From assembly GCA_963691815.1 (NCBI GenBank), contig OY829652.1, positions 12,987,027 to 13,051,026 of the forward strand: a stretch of DNA of 64,000 nucleotides, in the 5' to 3' direction. The notes beneath the pieces were generated by a model. It saw nothing but the letters and a program-made list of their open reading frames with translations. It made no database searches and was not told the DNA's origin. Position 1 is the stretch's first letter, and each line of letters opens with the position of its first letter. Made by a program: the position numbers and the translations under genes. The stretch is from Echiichthys vipera (lineage: Eukaryota; Chordata; Actinopteri; Perciformes; Trachinidae). Positions 36,101-47,404 of this stretch are shown one piece after another.

Positions 36101-38387
36101 AAACCTTTGAGTGTATCATTGTTACATTTTCTTTGTTTCAATTTTTTTATTTTCTTGTGTGAGCTCTGTAGTACGATACTTTTCGGTTAAAGTAAGAGTA
36201 GGAATAGAAATTTCGGGAGATGCGCTTATGTGCGTTCTTCCTGAAAGTTAGATGAGATGGATTTCACTTTCATATCTATATGGTAAATGTGAAGCTACAG
36301 GCAGGAGACAGTTAGCTTAGCTTCGCACCAAGACTGGAAATAGTTAGCCCTATCTGAATGTTAAAACAAAATCTGCCTACCAGCCCCTTTGAAGCTCACT
36401 GTCAAGTCTTGTTTGACTAAGCCGCGCCTGTAAAGTATACCCCCGGGCTTCCCCGTCCAAAAGGGCCCCACCCCACTTGTCAACATACAGTCCAGTGGCA
36501 CAAAGAGAGCATGTTTAAAAGTGTTCGTGATAGCCGCCAGTCGTACGTTTCCATTTTATTAAATGTATCGACCCACCATGGATGCAGATCCTGGGGGGGA
36601 AGCAGGGGACACATTCCCCTCAATGTTGAAAGCGTGTGCCTTTGTCCCCCTCGCAGTAAAAACATGAAAATAGTAGAAGACTTTGATTATAAAGATATGC
36701 TAGAATGCAACTCATAGACAATTCCTCTGGTAAATAGTAACAGTATGCAACCGCAAAAGCAATGGTTGCAAACTGCCATAAAACAGAAAGAAGAAGCGAT
36801 GTTGAGGCTACGCTTCTGTAGATGAATAAACACAGAAAAAGTTTGTTTGTTTCATGAAGTTATGATAATGAAGATAAATTGTTATGAATGTTTTTACTGT
36901 GTTACTGCCAGAAGAAGACTTTTCAATGGAATGTATCAGAAGTTCAAATTGATTTATTGATTTTTTTATTCCATTCTATTTTTAATACTGTATCTTGTTT
37001 TTACATAAAGGTTATCCATTTGTAAAGTTAAATATGTACTTATGAATGTATTGTTGATTATTTTTAATAGATTCAAATGAGCACTTTTACTGAATGTATT
37101 TATTTATTTTAAAAACCTTTCTTATTTCTTTCTTGGAGATGTTTTATCAGCCGACAGGAAACAACAACATCTATAATAAGACCACGAAAAGTGTCACCTC
37201 CTTATCAGTGTTTGTAGCACCTCAAGAGATCTTCTTGTACACGCCTCTCACTTTTTTGACTTTATGTACACTTTTGACATTTTCCACTGTCGTCTAAACA
37301 CTGAAATAAATGTTCATCATTTATTGTGTATCCCATTTACAAATTCTTGTGATTTGTGATTTCAAAATAATTCCTGTTGTAGCTCAGAGTATAGTGTCAA
37401 ATTAGACTAGCAGCTTGGCATAAGGTTTTTGAATTTGTTTGAACATTTCACATTAACGAGAAAGATACTGCCTCCGTCATTTCATTCCTCATTGTGTCTC
37501 TGCAGCCTCTGAATACCAGACAAGCCATGGTGAAGAGGTTATCAGTGGTCAACTTGGAGAACTTTAAGAGACAGTACGCCAGACGCAGGTGGAGGGTAAA
37601 GTACACAGATGATTTACTTACAGCTATCAGGGTTATATGTATATAGATTTTTTATTTTTATTTTTTTTTAAAGTTGCTCTTGATTGCTTTCTTGACTCAT
37701 TCTCTTTGCTCTCATCTGTTCAACAGCTTACATTCAGAATTGTGGCTCTGTGCAATCACTTAACACGGATCATGAAGAAGGGCCACAAGCTGCCTGCGCA
37801 GGACGGGGTAAGAACTGTTGTATAGATAACAGCAATGGCTCAGTCTGGACAATTTGGGGATTTTACACATTTGCTTTCTTGCCTACAGTTAGATGGGAAA
37901 AACGTGTGTACAGTGATTATGAAGCTTAGCAAAAGGACTGGAAAACAAGATGCAACTAGCCTGGTCCTGTCCTTGATTTCCATGAGCAGTAACTTCCTTG
38001 CCAATGCAGACTTTAGGAAATCACTCCTCCCGCCGAATAAATAGTTCTGCACACAACCCCTCATTAAAATGCAAATTGTCTTTTTTACTCCTTAGTTTTT
38101 GTAGGGGTAAAACAATCAAGAAAAAAAGGTTGCTAACAGGGAGCTTTGGAGGTCTCTGTTACCTTCAGACAGAGCCAGGCTGGCTGTTTAGCTAAGCTAG
38201 CTACATTGATTCTTCACACATGTTTAAGCTGTCGTAGAACTGTCATCACCTGTCACTACACAAACAATTTCACAGCTGTTTCTCAAACATTTGGTTTGGA
38301 TTATTTCAGAGGGATTGTGAAAGTGACCAAGAAGAAGATGTCCTGAAGAGGAGGCCGCGGAGCAGAAAGAGAAGCAGCACTTCCTGA
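24920..38387 (+). CDS. dapk2: Death-associated protein kinase 2, calmodulin-regulated form (11 coding exons)
   Basis: Coding exons: 24920-24996, 31217-31438, 32082-32220, 33514-33643, 33754-33802, 33895-33921, 34020-34172, 34633-34678, 37506-37595, 37727-37807, 38310-38387; 1092 nt, 363 codons plus stop (human DAPK2 is 370). All phases fit. The Ser/Thr kinase domain is complete: glycine loop GSGQFAIVK, Lys 47 in AAKFIKK, the DAPK-type basic loop KKRQSRASRRGVKREE, HFDLKPEN with catalytic Asp 144, DFG at 166-168, and GTPEFVAPE. After residue 281 comes the autoinhibitory calmodulin-binding segment (RRRWRLTFRIVALCNHLTR) and a short tail ending RSSTS, as in human. Known role of the family: Ca2+/calmodulin-activated kinase in membrane blebbing, cell death and autophagy. 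The first intron is 6.2 kb and full of repeats. Whether this is the a or b fish paralogue cannot be told from one copy. An alternative C-terminus is listed separately. Confidence 0.95.
25810..26036 (-). mobile_element. TTAA-flanked miniature element, truncated copy (dapk2 intron 1)
   Basis: In reverse complement this matches 44623-45105 from its left end: TTAA-AGGTCC, then GAACATGTTTACATGCTTTAATGT, AAACGCTCCGTTTTAG and CTGATTGGTCAG in the same order. The left end of the family abuts a TTAA at 26037-26040. The other end is lost near 25810, so this copy is broken. Confidence 0.75.
27212..27543. mobile_element. hAT-like miniature element in dapk2 intron 1
   Basis: A 332 bp block starts with TAGGGCT and ends with AGCCCTA; the inverted ends agree over about 18 bases with mismatches (TAGGGCTAGATATCATT against TAGGGCTGTGTATCATT). 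It is bordered by an 8-base direct repeat, GTCAGTCT at 27204-27211 and GTCAGTCG at 27544-27551 (7 of 8 identical), the target size of hAT transposons. No coding capacity. Confidence 0.8.
27552..27920 (+). repeat. Common teleost dispersed repeat in dapk2 intron 1
   Basis: The stretch has the order typical of a repeat found many times in percomorph genomes: CTGAAATATCTTGATGACTA, ACATTCATGGTCCCCAAAGG, GATGGTGAACATGGTA, CCTGCTAAACGTCAACATGT and the GTCAGCATGC block. Recognition is from memory of the family; it starts right at the hAT-like element described above. Confidence 0.6.
33093..33138. repeat. (AT)n microsatellite in a dapk2 intron
   Basis: About 22 AT or TA units with two GT interruptions, between the exons ending 32220 and starting 33514. 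Confidence 0.9.
33180..33345 (-). repeat. Teleost dispersed repeat (GCTAAGCTA family) in a dapk2 intron
   Basis: It contains GCTAGCTGTTTTCTACTGTT, GTGCTAAGCTA, GTTAGCCAGC and ends near ACTTTTCCTTTAA, the order seen in the minus orientation of the repeat also present at 36190-36410. Identification is from family memory. Confidence 0.5.
35370..36014 (+). CDS. dapk2: Alternative last exon of dapk2, ZIP-kinase-like C-terminus
   Basis: This open exon sits in the intron 34679-37505. A pyrimidine-rich tract ends in ag at 35368-35369, and the frame after it (SCGDMEED...) is phase 0, exactly matching the phase-0 donor after 34678. Joining exons 1-8 to it gives 281 + 214 = 495 residues. It resembles the C-terminus of DAPK3 (ZIP kinase): LKTKRLKEYTIQSHSS, then YANFERF, EALFSIYNDKEAWYKEES, and a coiled coil/leucine-zipper stretch to about residue 460. 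It lacks the calmodulin segment, so this form should be Ca2+-independent in control and able to pair through its coiled coil. I recall that a ZIPk-like DRP-1 beta isoform of human DAPK2 has been described, so the arrangement is known in outline; here it is seen directly in genomic DNA. A separate nested gene is unlikely, since the exon has no good start codon context. Confidence 0.85.
   Translation, partial: SCGDMEEDIAALEAENKLEQLKTKRLKEYTIQSHSSMPQNNTYANFERFAHVVEDVNLMETGLSEVAGARHTLQGDIEALFSIYNDKEAWYKEESETARKQLSQVRYEFRKVEATRRLLQEDIRSIDASLESISGKYSQREGQLDALRQELNSELQWLQEVMSSLHPEGANGSIHSSSLNTDVKQALKELLLPACRRELCPEAKQPLTESGLHK
36010..37310 (+). other. dapk2: Probable 3' UTR and polyadenylation sites of the alternative dapk2 form
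   Basis: An AATAAA at 36010-36015 overlaps the TAA stop (36012-36014) of the alternative exon; another AATAAA is at 37305-37310, just before the next coding exon at 37506. Use of the second would give a 1.3 kb UTR. A teleost dispersed repeat lies inside it (about 36190-36410). Confidence 0.5.
36190..36410 (+). repeat. Teleost dispersed repeat (GTTAGCTTAGC family)
   Basis: It contains GATGAGATGGAT, TATGGTAAATGTGAAGCTAC, GTTAGCTTAGCTT, AAGACTGGAAATAG and AAATCTGCCTACCAGC, a sequence order repeated many times in percomorph genomes. It lies in the probable 3' UTR of the alternative dapk2 form. A shorter reversed copy is at about 38150-38215. Confidence 0.6.
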
Positions 38388-39133
38388 GGGCAACAAGTTA
38401 CAAAATAGTGACTCTGCACCTTTTTGACGCACACTTTGCAGCTGTTACTTCAGAAGTCATCTGACAGTGTCTGTTTGAGTGACTGCTGTTTCATCGACGA
38501 AGGCCTTTTTTTTTTTCATCTCTTGTGTGTTAGATAGTATTCTGCAATTTCTAAATTCAAGCATAAGAATAACTGGATTATCGTTGACAGGAACTAAGAG
38601 GCCAATGTTAGCACTTCCACAACTGCAACTGCAGTCTTAAAAGTCCCTCAGCTGCTGTTTAACATCCGAGTAGAGACAGAGTTAGAACATTTTATTTTTA
38701 GTGTGCAGGCTGCAGTTTGGATTAACAAGAGGTATATTGTCCAAAGCACTGACAGATAAATAAGATGGGAGCAGATCTTCATAACCAAATGTTTACATGT
38801 TGTTCTGCCTAACCTCTACATTTGCCACATCAATTTACTGTATTTAACATAGGATATTTTGAATGACTTACATCCGATGGGGCAATAATTGCATTTCATC
38901 TTATGCATGCATAAAGACAGTATATAGACATTTCACTGTTTAATATTTTTAAAGCAATGGTTAGGTTCTGATGTATTTATGGTGTAAATATACATAAATA
39001 TCATCCAAATGTCTTAATTTCACTGTTACCTGTATCTCATTGCTCATTAAAAGAAGCATACACTGTTTTAAACATGCATACATATTTTTCTGTTCACTTG
39101 TATGTATTGTAAATTGTAATTTTGTTTAATAAA
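38388..39133 (+). other. dapk2: 3' UTR of the main dapk2 form
   Basis: From the TGA at 38385-38387 to an AATAAA at 39128-39133, which is followed by an AT-rich, T-rich stretch. There are no splice patterns or reading frames. Confidence 0.65.
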
Positions 39134-41759
39134 TTAATGATAAAAAGTTTGTTTTCTATGTGAGTTTCTATGTCAAAAAACAATGTAATTGTAACATCCC
39201 ATGACTCTACCCACTAAAATGGTCTCTGTAACTGGGATTATGACTATACTGTATGTTGGTCTAGAGGTGTGAAAAGTGTATCGGCATCCTGATCCCCAAA
39301 GACATCGCACAGCACATCCCACAAGACAATTATGAATGTGCTACAAACAATGCCCTGAGCTATAAAAGGTACACCAACACTAGTGGCTCTAAGACATTAT
39401 GAATTCTCTGAACATCAATGAGCACTAATTGTGATAGTGCACTCTTACTGATTTTTCCTTCAGCCACTGGTCAATTCTTTAGTCTCACAACAGAAATGTT
39501 GTTTGAGCCTAGTTGGGCTGAAAGAGATTGGAGGAACAATGTGTGAACTAAATACATTTCTGGCTGTGACACTATGTAGGCCAATTACACACTAATGTTA
39601 AGAAAGTAATCAACAAGTGGGTCAGTCTAAAATCTGTAAGCCTGTTTGTGCTTCAGTATCCCATTACAGAATTACAGCACCAGGAACACAAGACATTTTA
39701 TTCAGAGAACTGCGTATTAAACTATGAGGGGTTTAAAGAGACATTTAGTTGCACTTCGATACAGTTGGGTGGCTCACAAGAGACACATAACAAAGAGAAT
39801 GGTCCAAATAAAGCGACAGAGGCTTTAGGCTTTTAGTGTGGGTCGAGTTCCAAAACCACTGGGTCTTCGGTTTCACATAATGCCACCAGAAACATCCGTT
39901 CATTTGACCCTCCCTGCCTGATAAACACCCACGTCTTTCAAACTTCATGACCCCAGTTTGTAACTGAGGCTCTCTGTAAAAAATGTTTTGTCTCCCAGCC
40001 CATCCAGCGACAACCCTGTCAACATCATTGTGTTCTTTTTTACTTTATTGACAAAACAGAAAAATAAAGATACAGAGAAAATATGCAATTCAATGCAGAC
40101 ATCAAAATGATTAGAAATGGTTATGGTAAATCCAGACTGTGTATAATAATTGGCTTTAAGTCTTCCCAGTAAACAAAGTGAAAAACTGTTTTGATCTACA
40201 TGAAAAAATTGGGATTTTATCTTTACATGTTATGTGTAAATAAATATAATCAGATAGCAGGAAACATGTCATGTTATATACATTATCCACAGTACTATAC
40301 TAGATTAGGAAAAGTCTGTCAATATGAATACATTTGGCACGTACTGGCATCTTTCTTCTCTAAATATTCTACAAGGTGAAATATTTAAAGGCTTCGTTAA
40401 TTCATAAGTTTAGTTTACTTCCGCCTGCATTACTCAAGTAAAAAAGTGTTCAAGCTGCTGTCATTCAGAGCAAAGAGCTTAATTTACAGTATATAACTTT
40501 CAATAGTCACACTGTTGACTTTGTACATCTCAAGGCCTTAATAAAGTGTACACCTACAGTGACTCAAATTCTTCTATACAGTAGTATGTTTCTGTTCAAT
40601 GACAACCTGTGAGTTACTGGCATAAGATGAGATAAGAGAAAACATTTTAAGCACGCTCAGGTCACTCGTCTGTATGGAGACTCTCCTCAGGCTGATGACT
40701 GTAAATATTTCATCAATGTCTCACTGAAATATGACCTGAGTCCTTTGTAGCTTTGTCATTGATAGAGAGTGAAATGGCATGGCTTCCAGTCAGCCGTTAC
40801 AGTTAGAGCTGAAGCATCTCATGTGACAGAGTCACAGCTAGTATATTGGGATCAATTCTGTGGTCGACCAGCGACGGGGTTCTGGGATCATGGGATTCCA
40901 GCAGACTTAGGGCGGGATGATCTGATGCATGGGTCTTTTACAGAGACAAATAAGGAGTGCTGTCAGAAATCGTATGCTGCATATGTGTAACACAAAACCA
41001 CGTCCATCAAAAGAGATACAGATGTCTTTGAGGCAGTTCTCGACTCAGTGGTGTGTCTGGAGGCCAGACTGTAATATGTAATGTGGTTTTCAATAAGCAG
41101 GCATAATCCAATGACTCTCCTCAATAAGAATGTTACTGTAAATTACCTGCAGGGGACTCTTAACATCATATCATAGGCATCTGACACTAAAAGGCACACT
41201 GATGCAGGCACACTCATAATAACATCTTAATGATGTGTGCATTATAGTAAACATATATAGCTTTAATAGCAATGTTGGACCTCTGCTGAAAGTAAATATG
41301 TATAATCCCACCCTGTTGGGACTTTGAGATCATTGCATTGGCTAGTGACACGTAACCTTTCTGTTGATCAGAGAAGTAGCTTTCCAGTGATCATTTCCTT
41401 TCACAATGGTGCCACCTAGTGGGCATAACAAAGGAGTATCTGGAGTAAGATCAATAGTAAAAGTATGATTTGTTACAAGAAAATAATGCAGATACTAAAG
41501 CATAATGTGCATAAAGTAAAGATGTGCAAAAAAACAAACATGATCATTAAACATTCATGGACAAATAATGGTTAATACTATTGTGTGGCTTACAAAGATA
41601 AGAAAAAAAATCTCATTAATGAAGCATATGCAAAAGAAACAAAAGGAACTGACAAAAATGATATGTGAGCATATTCATTGATAAATTGTAAGCCTTCATC
41701 ATTAATTTACGGTATAAACATATCTCTTCTTAGAATATTAATTGAACAGACTTGTTACA

Positions 41760-42010
41760 TATTTGAAATCAACTATATGTCACCTGAAAATTCAAATCCC
41801 TTTTTTTAATGTTGAAGCAGACTCTTCTGTGTGTACATGCTTTGTTTAATGATGTTCTGATTGTAACTTTATTTATATTTCCTCTGTTGTTTCTAAACTT
41901 TTGTCTGTAATTGTGGAACTGTGTTGCTGCCTGTCTTGGCCAGTACACTCTTGTAACAGAGATTTTTAATCTCAATGAGACTTTTACTGGTTAAATAAAG
42001 GTTTAAAAAA
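41760..42010 (+). repeat. LINE-like 3' end
   Basis: The block ends in CTTGGCCAGTACACTCTTGT, then AACAGAGATTTTTAATCTCA, ATGAGACTTTTACTGG and TTAAATAAAGGTT, a 3' end common to non-LTR retrotransposons of ray-finned fish (terminal TTAAATAAAGG unit). Only the tail is present. The internal inverted repeat GAGATTTTTAATCTC forms a hairpin. Confidence 0.65.
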
Positions 42011-42644
42011 TCTTCTAACTAGAGTGATTTGTATCGGGGTTTTTTATTTTATTTTCTGCAAGCGTGTGTCGATGACAGAGCCGTCCGAAGATCTGACATA
42101 GGAGGCTGTGTAACTCTAGAAACAGACCTGAGGACATTAATCACGAATGCCAGCCTCTCACTTTATCTGTGTGATCATTAGGGCATACTTTAGCATGACA
42201 ATTACTCTCTGGAAATGAGCTCCAGGAGGCTGCTTTCATTATTCATACCTACAAGAGCACGGTCTGCCCCCTATTCTTGGAAATGTGGCCTAATGAAGGG
42301 TGGCCATATTTAGGCTCTGCGCTCTTGATATGTCACTGAGTGGCATGTCTTTGTTAGTGGTCTCGACACCGCCCCCGTGCTTCATCCTTGCAATCTACAT
42401 CCCCAGTACCTGCATGATTAGACCCAAGAGACGTGGCAGGTGTTGCTCATTAGGATACAGAGGTTCACTTGTAAACATGAGAGACCTTACATTTGATTGG
42501 TTGACCTTTTCATCAAAGTTGGGTTTTGCTGCCATAAGAGCAACTGCTGATCTGACAAAGCCTTAAAGTGGACAACTGTTTCATGTGGCAGACAGTTACC
42601 CCCTCAGGCCTACATGTTATCGACAGCAATGTAAGTATTCTTAA

Positions 42645-42939
42645 AGGGGACATATTATTCTCAGGTTCATACTTTGTTTATACTTTTTTGGGATTACTAG
42701 AACATGTTTACATGTTTTAATGTTCAAAAAACACATTACTTTCCACACACTGTCTGTCACCAAAAGCCTCTTTTATCCCTCCCTCCTAAAAAAAAACCCC
42801 AGTCTGCTCAGATTGGTCAGCCCCCAGGAAGTGTGATTGATTTGTGTTTCATAATTTCACAGAATGTATTTACCACCTCGGCCTGCTTTACGACCAAAAA
42901 GGAAACCTGGAAATCTCACTTTTTTACAATACAGGACCG
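42645..42939 (+). mobile_element. TTAA-flanked miniature element, short copy
   Basis: Flanked by TTAA at 42641-42644 and 42940-42943. It starts AGGGGACATATT and ends ...TTTTTTACAATACAGGACCG. It has GAACATGTTTACATG and CTGCTCAGATTGGTCAG in the same order as the longer copy at 44623-45105, so it is an internally deleted relative. No coding capacity. Confidence 0.8.
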
Positions 42940-44622
42940 TTAATTGTACCGCATGATCAATCTTTGTATAGTTAATTACAATTTATTTTGAATTCAGAAC
43001 CTTTCTTACAAGCTTTTTCATGCTTCTTGTTAGGAAAGAATTGTCTAAATGTTTTGAAGTGGTTCAAACATCCCCACTGGTATAATGCTATAATGTACAG
43101 TCTGTCCCTTCTGTCACACATGTAGGTTCATGTTTTGGGAGTATATATACACGCTCAAGGGGATGTGTCAGTTCCCAAATGTACTGCCTGTGCTTAAACG
43201 CTTCTTTGTTGTTCTTATAAAGCATGAGTTTGTGTCTTCCTGGAAGATCAAAAGCCCACAAGAGTTCACAGTGCTTGTGTGCCACAAGAGTAGGTGCAGG
43301 TAATTAACTGGCAATATGTGGATGGTTGGGGTGTGAGGGCTTGATGATGCCTCGCTCACATAATTGGTCTCTGAGGCAGCATCGGTCCACATCTCGGAAC
43401 ACTGCACAAATTAACCCCTGATAAACGCAGCTTGTGTAAGAAAGTCTGCGGTGATGTCAAATCCATGACAACTGATCACATTGTGAGAACTTACAATAGA
43501 GCAAGTGCTCAGAAATGAATCATTTGTTTAAAAAGTCAGTGGCTATCATTTGTGAAGTCACTCATTCACTTGGATTAAATGTTTAATTATCTCATTAATG
43601 GCCCTCATCATTTCTGCGTACTCTGTGCAGCGTTTATCATCCATCTCTCCTCTTATATCGATTATGTATGATTTAGCTTTTACATCATGTCTACACTTTT
43701 CACATGTCATTCGTTTCATTTTCCTGTCCACATGCTGGTTATTTGCTTTTTGAAATATCTAAAAAACATGGCATCTGAAGAAATGTCCAAAATCAATGCC
43801 GCTAATACATCTCCTGCAGAATGGTAATGGTGCTCTTTGAACATTGTTCTTCCTATTAAAAGAGCTGGGGATAACCTATTGGAGACAGCAAAATCAATTG
43901 CACTATGCTGAATTGCAGAGTCCACAGACTGCCATCTGTATTAGTGATCAATGCGCTTGGTGGTCGTTTGGCTCTGGAGACCAGAATATTCCCACTGCAA
44001 TATCAGGAAGAAAACAGCAGCCTCCCTTATGTAGCATTGATTTATCCATATCAGTATACAGCGTAATTAAAGTATAAATAATAGATAATAAGCTACGACA
44101 ATGTGTCTTATTTCTGTGATGAACCAAAGCTCAGACAATGACAGTTTTCACTGAATTTCCACAGTGAACAGCAACTACTTTGTATTGCTGTGGCTGATTT
44201 ATAATTTGTGTAACCCACTCTGCGAATAATTGAGCAGGTGACATTTTGGGTTCACAGGTCTCTTAATTAAAAGTGTTCAGTCCTCTGACAGATGAGACTA
44301 TTATCTCTGTAGGGTGTGAATGAATCCGCTGTACAGTTCATAATAACGTAATGAGTCCATTACTTGCTTCACAGGAATCTGATCAAAATGTGCATCCGTC
44401 TCTTGCAGAATGTTCTGAAACCTGCTGTTCTGCCTTGCAACTCCTGCCGATCTGACACCCTGTAAATTATAGAGGAAACAGGTGGGTTTATTTTGTTTTT
44501 GATGGACTCCTCAGCAAAAGAGCAGGCTTTGATTCTGTTACAATTTGCTGATAGCAAATCAGTTTTGGTCGCAGCATGTAATTGATGTGATATTTGAGAC
44601 ACTGGCCGTGTCTGCCTTTTAA

Positions 44623-45105
44623 AGGGGACATATTGTGCTAATTTTCATGTTCATACTCGTATTTTGTGTTTATACTAGAACATGTTTACATGCTTTAATG
44701 TTTAAAAAAAACATTATTTTACTCATACTCTCCGTCTGAATATACCTGTATTCGCCCTCTGTCTAAAACGCTCCGTTTTAGTGCCTGTCTTCTTTAAAAC
44801 CCCTCCTGAAAAAGCCAAGTCTGCTCTGATTGGTCAGTGTTTCCATGTCTTCCGCATCTGCGCTTTTGGCGTCTCTTCGTCGCCATTGCAGCTTGGGAAG
44901 GACTGTAATGGGACTGCAGCACTTTCTACTTAGATATAGTATAGTTGTGACAGAAGTCCTCGTTTAAAGGCACAGTTTCCGAATACTGGCTGTGTGCATT
45001 TCTCTGAGGATTGAGCATTTTTGGTGCTTTCACAGTATTTATATTGCACCTCGACCTGCTTTTTAATACAAAAAGATATGGAAATCTATTTACAATATGG
45101 GACCT
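44623..45105 (+). mobile_element. TTAA-flanked miniature element, most complete copy
   Basis: 483 bp between TTAA at 44619-44622 and 45106-45109. The ends are inverted repeats with mismatches: TTAAAGGGGACATATTGT against TTAAAGGTCCCATATTGT. TTAA target sites point to a piggyBac-like mover acting in trans. Internal marks: AAACGCTCCGTTTTAG (near palindrome) and CTGCTCTGATTGGTCAG. Confidence 0.8.
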
Positions 45106-46892
45106 TTAACAGACTGCATCTAACTGTTGCATCATATCTGATTATTTGAATTTCACAGCTCAGTTTAGTTTGCAGTTATCCACCCTTTTTTTCACAAACT
45201 TTGACTGAGGTAATTAGACGTTTTTAGACCCCCTATAGTCTTCCTCTAGACTTGAGAAATGAATTACATAGAAACGACACATATAAATAACTGCAGCAGA
45301 GTGAAGCGCCACCACCTTGGCTCTGATTCAACACCACACCGCTTTGTCATTTCACACTCAGCTGGAGCTCAAATCAAGGCCAATTTAGAATGAAAGGGTA
45401 GCTGGAGAGAATGAAGCTGTATGTATTATTCCTTCCACCATTTTGCAACTGGAACCATGAACCTGTCCTCCCTCCCTTTTTTCCCTCTCCCACTCGCCTT
45501 TGAATGCCTCAAACAAAAGGATCCCATCTCTGCTCCTCCAGTAATCATTAGTCTTTGTAGTTTTGCCTACATAGCCTGGACAAAAAACTCTGACATCAAT
45601 CAGTTTTATAAAGCATAACCTCTATGAACCTTTAAAATGGAAAGCAATACGAGTGCTTGTCCATGGTAATATCTCTCTATAATGTTACCAGGTATTTCTG
45701 GTACCACTTATATCGTTGAACACATAATTGAGAAAAGGAACATCTAGTTCATTATCACTTATGGGAATTGGACTTGTTGGTTTTTCTGCGCACTTGTGAA
45801 TTTCCTTTTTTAGTTTTTGTTTTGTAATAAACACAAATAAAGTATCTTTATCTCCTTTTTTGATTACATTTATATTTCTTGTTTTTTTTAATGTGCAATT
45901 TCCCAGCACACACGTTCCTCGTTGGTAGCCTGATCACTGCAAAATGTGATTTTGGTCCAACTCCGTGAGAGAAAGAGAGCTCTATGAGAAAGGTGCCTTT
46001 TTGTTGCTGCAGCTCTTCCTTACATTCATAACAACTTCCCTTTTCTGGGCGAGTGCAAGGCAGATCTGTGCCAGCTGTCTTTGGATACGGAGGCTGTCAG
46101 GTCGTCTGTGCACGTGAGCCCAGACCATTAGCCTTGCCCTGGGAGATGGAATCTGGGGCGTTAACACTGAAACAATGCAGTCTGGGTAATGGACCCCTCT
46201 ACCTCCTGCCAATCAACCCTTTTAATCTGGAAAAAGAGACACGTGACTATACTGTGTAATTTAGAGAAAGACAGGGCCAAAAAAAAAAAAAAGGTAGACC
46301 TCTCCCATTTTTAATCTCCTTGATTTTCTCACAGATTGTTTTCGCGGGCCACAAACTTCTGTTTTCACCCTCTGTGAATGTTCTTACTGAAGAGAATAAA
46401 ATGTCTCTGGCAAAAGCTGACTGAAACAGAATCCAGTGGTTTCAATATAAAATGTTCAAATTCATGGTTTAAGGTTGGCTTCAAAAATCGACTCCAAAGC
46501 AGGATTGCATTGCGGTTTTTAAGCATTTTCCAAATGAGAGTAAGGAAAAAAAGAAAATTGCTCTTAGGGCATGATGTGTTAACCACTGAGCTAATGGGTT
46601 AACTCATGTTTACCTTTTCACCTAAAGATGGCAGCATTTAGATTTAGGGACACCGTTTTTGTATTTGAATTCTAGCAAGCACTTATAATCTTCTCATTTT
46701 ATAGAGCAGGTGGCTCAATAACTTTCTCTGGCCGTTCCTGTAAAGTGCAATGGCGTTGCTATTACAATTGTATTTCTGTTTGTTTTTTTACTGAAAGCTC
46801 CTATATCTATCATTATCATTACATGAGTTGCCTTTGTTTGCATTGTAAGGGCATGTCTCTGGTTCATCAGCAGGCCTGTGAAAGTGTATGTT

Positions 46893-46905
46893 GGGGGGGG
46901 GGGGG
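46893..46905. repeat. G homopolymer
   Basis: Thirteen consecutive G on the plus strand, in otherwise AT-rich non-coding DNA; length in the assembly may be unreliable. Confidence 0.9.
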
Positions 46906-47404
46906 CACAGCATAAGTGATACTGAGCTGGTACATTTCAATTTTTTTCTGTACAGCAGAACTGAAGCACTGAAAATTACATTCTGCCTTACAAACAAATC
47001 TCATTATTCCTTCAGGAAGTGAGCTCCCTTTGAGTGCTCTCGGTCGATTCAGCCTATAATTGGTCTAACTGGGATATAAATCTGATTTTTGACACTTACA
47101 ATAAACTATGTCATAGATTAATTTTACTGACATACCTCCTGTGCCTTACCCTTTAAAATAAGCCTTTTTGTTACTGCAAAGCCGTGCTGGATATTTCACT
47201 CAACATAAAGGTTAAAGAGCATAAGAGAGTGAGACATTAGAGAAAATGTATATACTATAATTGTGACAAATTTAATGTGGAAAATGTGCCTAACATTAAA
47301 GCTCATCGCGGATTCGTTACCATTGAGGTAACTTCTACGAGCCACAATAAAAAATCACAATAAAACAAACTGTAGCCATTTTGCATCAAACAAATATAAC
47401 CACA

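Larger units (their letters stand above)
39134..47404. other. Gene-poor DNA between dapk2 and CIART
   Basis: No exon with matching splice sites or a recognisable protein was found on either strand; the short reading frames here are under 100 codons and show no composition bias or family motif. It holds two copies of a TTAA-flanked miniature element, a LINE tail, an A-run near 46280 and a G-run at 46893-46905. Regulatory elements may be present but cannot be named from one sequence. Confidence 0.55.
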
